From Clostridiales bacterium (GTDB taxonomy: Bacteria > Bacillota > Clostridia > Christensenellales > Borkfalkiaceae), in the NCBI GenBank assembly GCA_015069565.1, contig SVIJ01000002.1, positions 1 through 64,000 on the forward strand: a stretch of 64,000 bases of DNA. Reading direction: 5' to 3'. Position 1 is the stretch's first letter. Each line of letters begins with the position of its first letter. The notes below the pieces were generated by a model. The model ran no database searches and was not told the DNA's origin. It saw only the letters and a list, made by a program, of their open reading frames with translations. Both the position numbers and the translations under genes were made by a program. This document shows, in pieces, positions 7,771 to 15,235 of the stretch.

Positions 7771-7811
7771 AAATAACAAGAACGGCGAAGGGATAGAACC
7801 TAAAAATCAAA

Positions 7812-7842
7812 GAAAAAAATCCCCCATTTGGGGGATTTTTTA
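7812..7842. terminator. Bidirectional terminator, minE-like / ktrA
   Basis: AAAAAATCCCCC / GGGGGATTTTTT with an ATTT loop. The A/T runs on both sides let it stop both convergent units. Confidence 0.9.
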
Positions 7843-7847
7843 ACGTA

Positions 7848-8495
7848 TTATTTTTCTTGGGTAAAGGCGAGTAGCTTTTCCGTCAGCCCAAACACCAGCA
7901 TATGGTCGCCTGCGGTAAACACGTAATTCGCTTCCGCAGGGGATACTGTACGATTCGTTTTTTCAATCGTCAAAACGTTCAAGCCAAGCGCGCGGGGGTT
8001 GGCTTCCGCTAAGGTCTTGCCGATCCATTTTTCGGGAACAACGCTTTCTATCACGGAGTACTCGTCGTTGAGAGCGAAGTACTCGAAAATCCGCGAAGAA
8101 TTGAGCGTGATCGCCAGCCGCTCCGCAACGTCTAAGTCGGGGTAGACGACGTGATCCGCGCCGTTCTTCAAAAGGAATTTTCTTTGGATTTCCGTTGCGG
8201 CTTTGGAAACGACGTATTTTGCGCCCAGCTCCTTTAAGAGCGAAGTGATTTGCAAGGACGCCTGAAAATCATCGCCGATTGCCACCACGCAGGCGTCGAA
8301 GGACGGAACGTCCAGCGCGCGAAGATTGTCTTCAAGCATACAGTTGGTAATCAATGCGTCCGTATACTTGGACGCGACCGCGTTGATGGAAGCTTCCTCT
8401 TTATCCACAGCCAAGACTTCGCAACCCAAGCCCATCAATTTTTGTCCGAGCGTATGCCCGAATTTCCCCATGCCGATCAAAAGTATATTTTTCAT
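7848..8495 (-). CDS. ktrA: K+ uptake regulatory subunit KtrA (TrkA family)
   Basis: KtrA is the cytoplasmic RCK ring that gates the KtrB potassium channel in response to nucleotides. The 215-residue protein has the N-terminal Rossmann RCK-N domain (IGMGKFGHTLG near residue 7, acidic residue in LAVDKEE) and an RCK-C domain in the last 80 residues (VIESVVPEKWIGKTL). The start has a clear AAGGAGA site. It lies 49 bp downstream of ktrB on the same strand, forming a ktrBA operon. Confidence 0.93.
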   Translation of the reverse strand: MKNILLIGMGKFGHTLGQKLMGLGCEVLAVDKEEASINAVASKYTDALITNCMLEDNLRALDVPSFDACVVAIGDDFQASLQITSLLKELGAKYVVSKAATEIQRKFLLKNGADHVVYPDLDVAERLAITLNSSRIFEYFALNDEYSVIESVVPEKWIGKTLAEANPRALGLNVLTIEKTNRTVSPAEANYVFTAGDHMLVFGLTEKLLAFTQEK

Positions 8496-8544
8496 AAATC
8501 TCCTTATTTTCCGCTTAGCGGAGTTTTGCTGTTTTAGCGGCGTA

Positions 8545-9936
8545 TCAGCCGATCAAAATATTTTCTACGGGGCGTTTAATTTGCGCCGAGCTCTTTGCCT
8601 TCGCCACCGAAAGCCCTATGGTGAGAATGCCCACTCTGCCAACGTACATAAGTACGATGAGTATTAGCTTCGAGCCTGTTGTTAGCAGTGGCGTGCAGCC
8701 GAGCGTCAAACCGACCGTGCCGAGCGCGGAAAAGACTTCGAAAACAATCTGCTTCAAAAGCAGGTTTTGTGCGGCAAGCTCCTGCATTTTCGGGTTGCCG
8801 TTCTCCATGCACAGTAGGGCAAAAATCGCCGTGAATGCAATAAACAAAAATGCGACGAAAACGGTGAGCGCTTGCTTCAAAAGTCCGTTTTCCACGCGGC
8901 GTTTGCAAACGTGGATGTCTTCCTTGCCGCGGAAGACGGAGAGCATACCCATTACGATGATTGCAACCGTCGTAATTTTGATCCCGCCTGCCGTTGAGCC
9001 TGAGCTACCGCCCACGAACATCAAAACGACGGTGAGCAAATAACCCATAGGGGAAAGGGCGTTGAGATCGACGGTGTTGAAACCTGCCGTTCTCGGGGTC
9101 ACAGCGCTGAAAAAGGCGACGAGTAGACGCTCGAAGAAGCCGTACTGCGCCAAGGCAGGGGAATTCCACTCGAACAAAAGAAACAAAAGGGTGGGGATGA
9201 CGACGATGATCGCGCTCATCCAAAGCACTACTTTCGTATGTAGCGCCAGCTTTTTGTAGCGGAATTTCTTTTCCAACAGATCGTCCCAAACGCAAAAGCC
9301 TAAGCCGCCCGTCAAAATTAGTAGCGGAACGACTACGGATACGATAGGATCGGTGGCGTAGTGGGTGAGAGAAACAAAGCTCCCTTGTCCGAACGTGCCG
9401 CCCATCAAATCAAAGCCTGCGTTGCAAAAAGCGGACACGGCGTGAAAGACAGCGTAGTACAGCCCGCGACCCCAGCCAAAGTCGGGTACGAAGCTTATGG
9501 AAAGCAGGAGCGCGCCCACTCCTTCAAAGAGCAGCGTACCAAACAGAATACGGCGAAAAAGCCGTTTGAGCTCGCTGCGCCGTTCTTCGCCTGCGGAGAG
9601 CATAAGCACCTTCGTTTCGTACATGCCCATGCGTTTTCCCACAGCGCTCAATGCGATAGATACAAAAGTCATAAAGCCCAAGCCGCCCAACTGGATCAAA
9701 CATAGAATGACAACCTGACCGAACGTGCTCCAATGCAGGTTGGTGTCGTATTGTATCAGACCTGTCACGCAAGTGGCGGACGTGGACGTGAACAGCGCGC
9801 CGACAAAGGTGGTGCGCTCTCCGCTACGCGTCGCAAACGGCAGGCAAAGAAGCCCTGCGCCGATCAGGATCGTCAGTAAAAATCCAACGGCTAAGTATTG
9901 CCATGGGTTGAGTTTTCGTTGAGAAACGGTTTTCAT
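8545..9936 (-). CDS. ktrB: K+ transporter subunit KtrB (TrkH/KtrB family)
   Basis: A multi-pass potassium/sodium symporter-type channel with four pseudo-repeats, each with a selectivity glycine. The repeats are visible as TSATCVTGL, SAFCNAGFDLMG, VTPRTAGFNTVD and SALGTVGLTLG. It works with KtrA, encoded next. The track begins at a TTG (9966) that lies inside the promoter spacer. ATG 9936 gives a normal N-terminus (MKTVSQRKLNPWQYL, 463 aa). The -10 box TATAAT ends 9 bases before this ATG, so the mRNA has almost no leader, and no Shine-Dalgarno is visible. Confidence 0.93.
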   Translation of the reverse strand: MKTVSQRKLNPWQYLAVGFLLTILIGAGLLCLPFATRSGERTTFVGALFTSTSATCVTGLIQYDTNLHWSTFGQVVILCLIQLGGLGFMTFVSIALSAVGKRMGMYETKVLMLSAGEERRSELKRLFRRILFGTLLFEGVGALLLSISFVPDFGWGRGLYYAVFHAVSAFCNAGFDLMGGTFGQGSFVSLTHYATDPIVSVVVPLLILTGGLGFCVWDDLLEKKFRYKKLALHTKVVLWMSAIIVVIPTLLFLLFEWNSPALAQYGFFERLLVAFFSAVTPRTAGFNTVDLNALSPMGYLLTVVLMFVGGSSGSTAGGIKITTVAIIVMGMLSVFRGKEDIHVCKRRVENGLLKQALTVFVAFLFIAFTAIFALLCMENGNPKMQELAAQNLLLKQIVFEVFSALGTVGLTLGCTPLLTTGSKLILIVLMYVGRVGILTIGLSVAKAKSSAQIKRPVENILIG

Positions 9937-9945
9937 AACGATTTC

Positions 9946-9974
9946 ATTATAGCATGCTTGCGGCAATTTGTCAA
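9946..9974 (-). promoter_or_regulatory. Promoter of ktrBA giving a near-leaderless mRNA
   Basis: Minus strand TTGACA, 17 bp, TATAAT. The expected +1 (about 9939) is only 3 nt upstream of the ATG at 9936. Confidence 0.85.
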
Positions 9975-10042
9975 GACTTCCATCGGGTTGAAAAGGCTAA
10001 GCGCTCGGGGGAAAATCGGACGGTTTTTTTTCGCGCAGACCG

Positions 10043-10071
10043 TTGACAATTTTTCGCCTTTATAGTATACT
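10043..10071 (+). promoter_or_regulatory. SigA promoter of the DUF1846 gene
   Basis: TTGACA, 17 bp, TATACT. The -10 box lies inside a perfect palindrome (10057-10078). Confidence 0.85.
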
Positions 10072-10078
10072 ATAAAGG
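10057..10078. promoter_or_regulatory. 22-bp perfect palindrome over the -10 box (candidate operator)
   Basis: The left arm CCTTTATAGTA is followed directly by its reverse complement. It covers the -10 box and the expected start site, where a bound dimeric repressor would block transcription. Confidence 0.6.
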
Positions 10079-10123
10079 AATACGGTATTCATTTACTGCA
10101 AAAGATAAAATAGGAGCGCGGCT

Positions 10124-11587
10124 ATGATTTTGAAGGGCTTTGACAACAGAAAATATCTTTCTCTGCAATCGGAAAAGATCGAAGAACGTATCGCCGCGTT
10201 TGGCGATAAGCTGTATTTGGAGTTCGGCGGCAAGCTCTTCGACGATTACCACGCGTCCCGCGTCTTGCCTGGCTTCGAGCCTGACAGTAAAATCAAAATG
10301 CTGTTAAAGCTTAAAGACATTGCCGAAGTCTTGATTGTAATTTCCGCAAACGACATTGAGAAAAATAAGTACCGTAGCGACCTTGGTATCACCTACGACG
10401 CCGACGTTTTGCGCCTGCTGGAAGTGTTCAAAAAGAAGGGCTTGTACGTGGGCAGCGTCGTGATGACGATGTATCAATCCACTTCGCGCGTGGACGCTTT
10501 CATCAAACGCTTGGAAGGCTTGGGCGTGAAGGTGTACAAGCATTACGCAATCGAAGGCTATCCTTCCGACGTGCAAAAAATCGTGTCTGAAGAAGGGTAT
10601 GGCAAGAACGAGTTTGTGGCAACGTCCAGACGTTTGGTGGTGGTCACCGCGCCTGGCCCTGGAAGCGGAAAAATGGCAACCTGTATGTCCCAGCTCTACC
10701 ACGAAAACAAGCGTGGCGTCAAGGCTGGGTATGCGAAGTTTGAAACCTTCCCGATTTGGAATTTGCCCCTTTCCCATCCCGTCAACGTTGCTTACGAAGC
10801 GGCAACCGCCGATCTCAACGACGTGAATATGATCGACCCGTACCACTTGGAAGCGTACGGAAGCTTGGCGGTCAACTATAACCGCGACGTGGAAATTTTC
10901 CCCGTCGTGAACGCGATGCTGGAACGCATTTTGGGGAAATCGCCCTATCAGTCCCCGACGGACATGGGGGTAAATATGGCAGGCTTTTGCATCGTGGACG
11001 ACGAAGTTTGCCGCAAGGCGAGCCGCGACGAGATCATTCGCCGCTATTATAGCGCACAGGGGGACGCGAGAAAAGCCCGCGTTTCCAAGGAAGTCGTGGG
11101 GAAAATCGAGCTCTTGATGAGCAAGCTCGGCTTGTCCGTAGACGATAGAAAAACGGTGTCTTTGGCGCTCAAAAAAGCGGAAAAGACGGGCGCGCCTGCC
11201 GTGGCAATCGAGATTTCCGACGGCGTTGCCGTCACAGGCAAAACGAGTAGGCTTTTGGGCGCGTCTGCCGCGGCTCTTTTGAACGCGCTGAAAGTGGTGG
11301 CGGGCATCGACGATAAAATTAAGCTCATCGAGCCGACGGTGATCGAGCCGATGCAAAAGCTGAAAGTCAACCACATGGGCGCGGCAAATCCCCGTTTGCA
11401 CACCAACGAAGTGTTGATGGCGCTTGCCATCTGCGCGGCGCAGAGCGAAACGGCAAAACGAGCGCTTGAAGGGCTGGATAAGCTCAAAGGGAGCGAAGTC
11501 CATTCCACCGTTATTTTGTCCGACGTCGATATGAAGACGTTTAAGGCGCTCGGGATGCACGTCACCTGCGAGCCTGTCAAAAATTAA
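10124..11587 (+). CDS. DUF1846 family protein
   Basis: The 487-residue protein matches DUF1846, a conserved cytoplasmic family of anaerobes and Firmicutes with no firmly assigned reaction. Recognisable parts are the N-terminal GFDNRKYLSLQ, a P-loop-like VVTAPGPGSGKMATC (about residue 181), GYAKFETFPIWNLPL and the late NPRLHTNEVLMAL. Length is normal. It is a single-gene unit with its own promoter, an operator-like palindrome over the -10 box and a terminator. It could be a nucleotide-dependent enzyme given the P-loop-like segment, but no reaction is claimed. Confidence 0.88.
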   Translation: MILKGFDNRKYLSLQSEKIEERIAAFGDKLYLEFGGKLFDDYHASRVLPGFEPDSKIKMLLKLKDIAEVLIVISANDIEKNKYRSDLGITYDADVLRLLEVFKKKGLYVGSVVMTMYQSTSRVDAFIKRLEGLGVKVYKHYAIEGYPSDVQKIVSEEGYGKNEFVATSRRLVVVTAPGPGSGKMATCMSQLYHENKRGVKAGYAKFETFPIWNLPLSHPVNVAYEAATADLNDVNMIDPYHLEAYGSLAVNYNRDVEIFPVVNAMLERILGKSPYQSPTDMGVNMAGFCIVDDEVCRKASRDEIIRRYYSAQGDARKARVSKEVVGKIELLMSKLGLSVDDRKTVSLALKKAEKTGAPAVAIEISDGVAVTGKTSRLLGASAAALLNALKVVAGIDDKIKLIEPTVIEPMQKLKVNHMGAANPRLHTNEVLMALAICAAQSETAKRALEGLDKLKGSEVHSTVILSDVDMKTFKALGMHVTCEPVKN

Positions 11588-11602
11588 GAATATTCTACAA
11601 AC

Positions 11603-11635
11603 AAAAAAGCAAGCCGCTTGGCTTGCTTTCTTTAT
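11603..11635 (+). terminator. Terminator after the DUF1846 gene
   Basis: AAAGCAAGCC / GGCTTGCTTT stem with a T-rich tail. A near copy lies at 12293-12325 on the other side of the Xre pair. Confidence 0.85.
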
Positions 11636-11645
11636 TGATAAAGAG

Positions 11646-11963
11646 TTAAAGTGCATTTGTAGGTAAGCTCATCAACGTGATTAAATTTGCAATTAGTAAG
11701 TAATCGCGTGCTTGCAACTGTTCGAGCTTTTTTGCTAAAGAGATAGCGCTTTCGCTTGGGGTTTCTTCCAAAAAACGACTGGGGGAGATGGAGAAGTATT
11801 CGCAAATGGATAAGAAACAAGACATTTTTAAGGGCGTTAATCCCCGTTCAATCGCAGATAATTGTTGCGCGGTCAATCCAATGTGGTTGGCTAAAACATA
11901 AAGCGAAATCTTTCGGGAAACGCGTTCTTCTCTTAATTTTTTCAATATTGCACAATATTCCAT
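11646..11963 (-). CDS. Xre-family helix-turn-helix regulator
   Basis: The 105-residue protein has an N-terminal HTH_3 domain (LREERVSRKISLYVLANHIGLTAQQLSAIERG, residues about 9-45), followed by a short helical tail that may serve for dimerisation. It is divergently arranged with a second Xre gene. The 100-bp space between them holds two matching 17-bp palindromes, so it probably represses itself and perhaps its neighbour. The ribosome site is CAAGGAGC before the ATG. The gene is AT-rich. Confidence 0.8.
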   Translation of the reverse strand: MEYCAILKKLREERVSRKISLYVLANHIGLTAQQLSAIERGLTPLKMSCFLSICEYFSISPSRFLEETPSESAISLAKKLEQLQARDYLLIANLITLMSLPTNAL

Positions 11964-11989
11964 TTTTTTGCTCCTTGAAAGTATTTTAA

Positions 11990-12006
11990 TACATGTGTTG
12001 CATGTA
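11990..12006. promoter_or_regulatory. Candidate Xre operator O1
   Basis: TACATGTGTTGCATGTA: perfect 6-bp arms (TACATG/CATGTA) with a 5-base spacer. It lies in the spacer of a possible minus-strand promoter (TTGACA at 12005-12010). Confidence 0.6.
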
Positions 12007-12019
12007 TGTCAAGCATAAT

Positions 12020-12036
12020 TACACGTATTCCATGTA
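12020..12036. promoter_or_regulatory. Candidate Xre operator O2
   Basis: TACACGTATTCCATGTA has the same architecture as O1 with one arm mismatch. Its centre is exactly 30 bp from that of O1, about three helical turns, so dimers could bind side by side on one DNA face. Confidence 0.55.
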
Positions 12037-12066
12037 AAATAGTTAAAAAGGGGTGGAATGCGAAAT

Positions 12067-12288
12067 ATGGTGACAACGGTGGATATATCCAAGCGCCTTG
12101 CGGAAGCTATTCGGCAAAGCGGTATGACGCAAAAGCAAATCGCCGAAGCAATCGGGGTGCGCCAGCAACAAATTTCTTGTTATTTGCAAGGAAAAACGTT
12201 GCCTGCGCTTGATACACTGTCTAGAATATGTACCGTTTTAGATTTGGATGCAAACGAGATTTTGTGTGTGGAAAGAGAAAAATATTAA
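12067..12288 (+). CDS. Small Xre-family regulator
   Basis: The protein (73 aa from ATG 12067) is almost entirely one HTH_3 domain: LAEAIRQSGMTQKQIAEAIGVRQQQISCYLQG. The track start at 12058 leaves one base after the GGGGTGG ribosome site; ATG 12067 has about 10-base spacing and is preferred. Divergent to the other Xre gene with shared operators, the pair resembles a two-repressor switch. No toxin, integrase or phage gene is adjacent. Confidence 0.75.
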   Translation: MVTTVDISKRLAEAIRQSGMTQKQIAEAIGVRQQQISCYLQGKTLPALDTLSRICTVLDLDANEILCVEREKY

Positions 12289-12292
12289 AAAT

Positions 12293-12325
12293 AAAAAGCA
12301 AGCCGTTTGGCTTGCTTTCTTTTAT
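12293..12325. terminator. Terminator after the small Xre gene
   Basis: AAAGCAAGCC-GTTT-GGCTTGCTTT with a T-rich tail. Nearly the same sequence as the terminator at 11603. It reaches into the end of the convergent RAYT gene. Confidence 0.8.
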
Positions 12326-12849
12326 TCTTCGGGGGAGTAAAAACAGTCCAGTTCCCAACGCAAAGGATTTTCCGCAACGTATTTTGCAATGTTTTCATAA
12401 TCGCTTGCGTTGCGAATGATATGGTCGTGGTAGCCCCGTTGCCATACGTGCGCTACTCCAAATTTTTGGCGGATTTGTTTTGACGCATTCATTTTCACAT
12501 AACCGATTGCTTTGGATATTTTAGAGCGCGTTTGCTCCCGTAGGGGCGATTCACGAATCGCCCGCGCATCTTCCGTTTCGGATATTATTAAAATAATGTG
12601 AATATGGTTGGGCATGATAACGTATCCGTCTACGGATAATGAAAAACGCGTAGATAGCTGTTCAATATAATATTGAACGATTTTTCCGTATTCGGTCAAC
12701 TCCGTTTCGGGCGATTCGTGAATCGCCCCTACGATGCGACTGAGCGTCTTTTGCTTTTGATGAGTGCAGACGGTGATAAAATACGCGCCTGGGGTGCTGT
12801 AATCATAATCTTGTAAGCGTAAACGCTTGCGTTTTAATAATTCTTTCAT
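12322..12849 (-). CDS. REP-associated tyrosine transposase (RAYT)
   Basis: A single-copy Y1-type HUH enzyme of the IS200-like/TnpA_REP group, which cuts and joins single-stranded DNA at REP hairpins. The 175-aa protein contains the family start KRKRLRLQDYDYSTPGAYFITVC, the HUH motif in MPNHIHIILI, the late GVAHVWQRGYHDHIIRN with the expected catalytic region, and YVAENPLRW. The track starts at 12921 inside trmO; ATG 12849, 8 bp after the trmO stop, is preferred. Two GTAG-headed REP-like hairpins lie inside the reading frame, encoding GAIHESPE and RAIRESPL in two predicted loops. TnpA_REP proteins are thought to be domesticated, non-self-mobile enzymes. Confidence 0.88.
   Translation of the reverse strand: MKELLKRKRLRLQDYDYSTPGAYFITVCTHQKQKTLSRIVGAIHESPETELTEYGKIVQYYIEQLSTRFSLSVDGYVIMPNHIHIILIISETEDARAIRESPLREQTRSKISKAIGYVKMNASKQIRQKFGVAHVWQRGYHDHIIRNASDYENIAKYVAENPLRWELDCFYSPEE
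12540..12563 (+). repeat. GTAG-headed REP-like hairpin inside RAYT (REP1)
   Basis: GTAG, then GGGCGATTC-AC-GAATCGCCC, a perfect 9-bp stem. Orientation is plus, so its head points to the 3' end of RAYT. Confidence 0.85.
12709..12732 (-). repeat. GTAG-headed REP-like hairpin inside RAYT (REP2)
   Basis: Exact inverse of REP1: GGGCGATTC-GT-GAATCGCCC followed by CTAC. The two elements are 145 bp apart with heads facing outward. Confidence 0.85.
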
Positions 12850-12856
12850 ATTCGTT

Positions 12857-13531
12857 TTATTCGACGGCGACGACGGTGAGCGTATCCCCGACAACGCGGA
12901 ATTTGACGTTTTGCGCGCCAAATGCCATGCCGTATATACGCTCTGGCTCGTCTTGGTAGGACGGGCGGGGGTCTTCCGCCAAACAATCTATCAGCCCTGC
13001 CAGCTTTTCGGCAGGGATTTTTTCTTTCGCGCCGTCTAAAAATTCAACGCTGAGCCGCTTATTTGCAACGCCGTCCGCATAGCCGCCAACCGCGCCTATA
13101 ATGCAATCCGCGTGGGGCAGGTATGGCTTGACGTCCAAAATCGGCGTTCCGCTGAGCAAATCCGCGCCCCCGACAAGCAGGCTGATCCCCTGCTCCGTTT
13201 TCTCAACCTTCAAGAGCTTGACAACGCTCAATCCGATGCCGTTCGGGCGGAAGGGGGAACGGCTTGCAAACACCCCTACGCGCGTGTTTCCGCCCAGCCT
13301 TGGCGGACGGACAGTGGCATGAAACTCCGTCGTTTTTGCCGCCGAAAAATCAAACAGCAGCCAAAGATGGGAAAAGCCGTCGATGGCTTTGAATGCGTCT
13401 TCCGTTTGATAGGGCGGATAGAAATGAATACGGCTTATTACCCCGTCCGCTTTGCCGCTCTGACGGGGAATGCCAAACTTTTCCGTGAAATCGTTTTCGA
13501 TATAGCCGATGGCTGATACTGTCTTTTCCAT
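12857..13531 (-). CDS. trmO: tRNA (N6-threonylcarbamoyladenosine37-N6)-methyltransferase TrmO
   Basis: TrmO/TsaA-family proteins methylate t6A at tRNA position 37 using SAM. The 224-residue protein has the family signatures IGYIENDF, GIPRQSG, FSHLWLLFDF and RSPFRPNGIGLSVVKLL, then DVKPYLPHAD (catalytic region) and a C-terminal extension ending VVAVE. The track starts at 13600, upstream of the promoter; ATG 13531 coincides with the predicted +1, so the mRNA is predicted leaderless. The substrate t6A needs TsaD, which is also in this window (58974). RAYT follows after 7 bp and may be co-transcribed. Confidence 0.9.
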   Translation of the reverse strand: MEKTVSAIGYIENDFTEKFGIPRQSGKADGVISRIHFYPPYQTEDAFKAIDGFSHLWLLFDFSAAKTTEFHATVRPPRLGGNTRVGVFASRSPFRPNGIGLSVVKLLKVEKTEQGISLLVGGADLLSGTPILDVKPYLPHADCIIGAVGGYADGVANKRLSVEFLDGAKEKIPAEKLAGLIDCLAEDPRPSYQDEPERIYGMAFGAQNVKFRVVGDTLTVVAVE

Positions 13532-13537
13532 ACGCAC

Positions 13538-13566
13538 ATTATACAGTAGCCAAAAAAAATTGTCAA
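13538..13566 (-). promoter_or_regulatory. Promoter of trmO giving a leaderless mRNA
   Basis: Minus strand TTGACA, 17 bp, TATAAT, then six bases, then ATG at 13531. The predicted +1 is the A of the start codon. Confidence 0.85.
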
Positions 13567-13594
13567 GAAGGGTTGTAAATTTCTTGTAAAAACC

Positions 13595-13623
13595 TTGCAT
13601 TTCGGAAAAATGTGTGTTATAAT
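13595..13623 (+). promoter_or_regulatory. Promoter of the metallophosphoesterase gene
   Basis: TTGCAT, 17 bp, TATAAT; leader about 54 nt with an AGGGGG ribosome site. Confidence 0.75.
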
Positions 13624-13683
13624 ACCGCCTACATTCGTTTATAAAAGAGTGAAAAAATCATTCAAAAAGGGGGAAAATTACAT

Positions 13684-14592
13684 ATGATTTACGTGACAGG
13701 GGACACACACGGCTACACCGATTTTTACAAGCTTCGAATGTTTGCAAACGCGCACCCGTGGCTGACAAGGGACGATTACGTGATCGTCGCAGGGGACTTT
13801 GGGGGCGTGTTCGATCCGTTCACGCTCGACGAAGATTTGGTGCTCTATGAGCGCTTGCCCTTCACCGTTTTGTTCGTGGACGGCAATCACGAGAATTTCG
13901 ACCTGTTAGAGCGGCTCTTTCCCGTGATCGAGTGGAAGGGCGGCAAGGCGCAAAAGGTGCGTGAGAATATCTACCATTTGATGCGTGGGCAGGTGTATGA
14001 AATTCAGGGCAAGACCATCTTCACCTTCGGCGGCGGCACGTCCGTCGACCGCGCGCGGCGTGTGGAAGGGCTTTCGTGGTGGAGTCAAGAATTGCCTACC
14101 TACGAACAGCAGGAAGAAGGGATTAAAAACCTTGCCCGCTACGGCAACAAGGTGGACTACGTGATCACCCACTCAATCGACGAGCGTGCGCTATACTATC
14201 CCGTGCTTCGCAACGTGCTCAGCACGGCAAAGGCGAAGGTGTATTTCGACAACCAAATCCTGAACTGGTTTGAAGACAACGTCGATTACGGGCACTGGTA
14301 TTTTGGGCATTATCACGTGGACGGGAAAGTGACGGAAAAAAAGACCGCGCTCTATTCCGATATCCTGCCATTGACGAAACAGCCGCCCCAGGTATGCGTT
14401 TATTCACTGAAAATGGTGGATAAAGACGCTTCACTTATTGCGGCGAAGGAGTGGCTGAAAACCGCCGAAGGGGCAACGATGAAGGTGAGCGAAGACCGCC
14501 TTATCATCCTGACGGACGACGGCGTGGACGTATCCGCGCTCTTTTCCGCGCTTGTAGGAAAGGCAAAGCCTTGCTCGGTGACTGCGCTGTAA
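13684..14592 (+). CDS. Calcineurin-like metallophosphoesterase
   Basis: The protein (302 aa) carries the dimetal motifs of the calcineurin-like superfamily in order: GDTHG (residues 6-10), AGDFGG (about 38), GNHEN (about 64), THS (about 161) and GHYH (about 210). A region after residue 230 ends in about 70 residues of lower similarity. The substrate cannot be told from sequence; such enzymes hydrolyse phosphomonoesters or diesters. It is a monocistronic unit with promoter and terminator. Confidence 0.88.
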   Translation: MIYVTGDTHGYTDFYKLRMFANAHPWLTRDDYVIVAGDFGGVFDPFTLDEDLVLYERLPFTVLFVDGNHENFDLLERLFPVIEWKGGKAQKVRENIYHLMRGQVYEIQGKTIFTFGGGTSVDRARRVEGLSWWSQELPTYEQQEEGIKNLARYGNKVDYVITHSIDERALYYPVLRNVLSTAKAKVYFDNQILNWFEDNVDYGHWYFGHYHVDGKVTEKKTALYSDILPLTKQPPQVCVYSLKMVDKDASLIAAKEWLKTAEGATMKVSEDRLIILTDDGVDVSALFSALVGKAKPCSVTAL

Positions 14593-14596
14593 AAAA

Positions 14597-14630
14597 GAAA
14601 ACTCTTGCGAGTATTCGCAAGAGTTTTTTC
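14597..14630 (+). terminator. Terminator after the metallophosphoesterase gene
   Basis: AAAACTCTTGCGA / TCGCAAGAGTTTT with a 4-base loop and T-run. Confidence 0.9.
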
Positions 14631-14642
14631 TATGTCGGTAAT

Positions 14643-14666
14643 GTAGGGTGTGGGCTTGCTTCCGCC
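14643..14666 (+). repeat. Degenerate GTAG-headed REP-like hairpin
   Basis: GTAGGGTGTGGGCTTGCTTC followed by CGCC, a degenerate version of the element at 31462 (same GCTTGC centre). It lies between the metallophosphoesterase terminator and the GNAT gene. Confidence 0.5.
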
Positions 14667-14683
14667 GAGTGTAGGGAAGGGGG

Positions 14684-15145
14684 TTAGCCGTGTTTTTTGC
14701 GCATAACGTAGTCTTGGTTGACCATGCCGCCGCCCAAATCAATGTCGATTCTTTCATCGACGGTAAAGCCGTTCTTTTGATAGCACGCAAGCGCGCGGGC
14801 GTTGCTTTGGTTGACGTTGAGAACAACGTCCTTGCCACGCTTTAATAGCTCGTCAAAGACAAACTTCGGATACCCTTTTCCGCGCGCGGTAGGGATGAGA
14901 TAAAGCTTGTCCAAATAGGTATCTGCTCCCCGATCGACAATCACCAAAACACCGACGTCGTCCACCTTGTAGTATTCGTAGCCCTTTTTGCGGAACTCGC
15001 AAAGGTGCTCGGGTGTGAAATACTTCTCCAAAAGAAACAAGATTTGTTCCTTGGGCAAAAAGCCGCCGTACGTTTCCAGCCAAAGGGGGCGCATAAACTC
15101 GTATAAAGACAGGTAGTCGTTTTCTTCAAAAGGAATGAGCTGCAT
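14684..15145 (-). CDS. GNAT-family N-acetyltransferase
   Basis: The 153-residue protein has the GNAT fold order: an N-terminal YLSLYEFMRPLW segment, the beta4 region LDKLYLIP, the acetyl-CoA loop TARGKGYPKFV (about residue 88) and NQSNARALACYQKNGF, typical of motif B. The acceptor substrate is unknown. The predicted +1 falls on the A of the ATG, and no Shine-Dalgarno is visible, so it should be translated from a leaderless message. Confidence 0.85.
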   Translation of the reverse strand: MQLIPFEENDYLSLYEFMRPLWLETYGGFLPKEQILFLLEKYFTPEHLCEFRKKGYEYYKVDDVGVLVIVDRGADTYLDKLYLIPTARGKGYPKFVFDELLKRGKDVVLNVNQSNARALACYQKNGFTVDERIDIDLGGGMVNQDYVMRKKHG

Positions 15146-15151
15146 ACGTTT

Positions 15152-15180
15152 ATTTTACACCCTTAGCGCGGAAAAGTCAA
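15152..15180 (-). promoter_or_regulatory. Promoter of the GNAT gene giving a leaderless mRNA
   Basis: Minus strand TTGACT, 17 bp, TAAAAT, six bases, ATG at 15145. Confidence 0.75.
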
Positions 15181-15200
15181 CGGATTTTTTCCATCTACCA

Positions 15201-15229
15201 TTGACAAACGGACGGAAAAAAGCTATAAT
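15201..15229 (+). promoter_or_regulatory. Promoter of the helicase gene giving a leaderless mRNA
   Basis: TTGACA, 17 bp, TATAAT, six bases (GGGCGT), ATG at 15236. It sits back to back with the GNAT promoter. Confidence 0.85.
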
Positions 15230-15235
15230 GGGCGT

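Noticed and set aside
9937-9966. TTG start upstream of ktrB giving 10 extra residues
   Set aside because: It lies inside the spacer of a consensus promoter and upstream of the expected transcription start.
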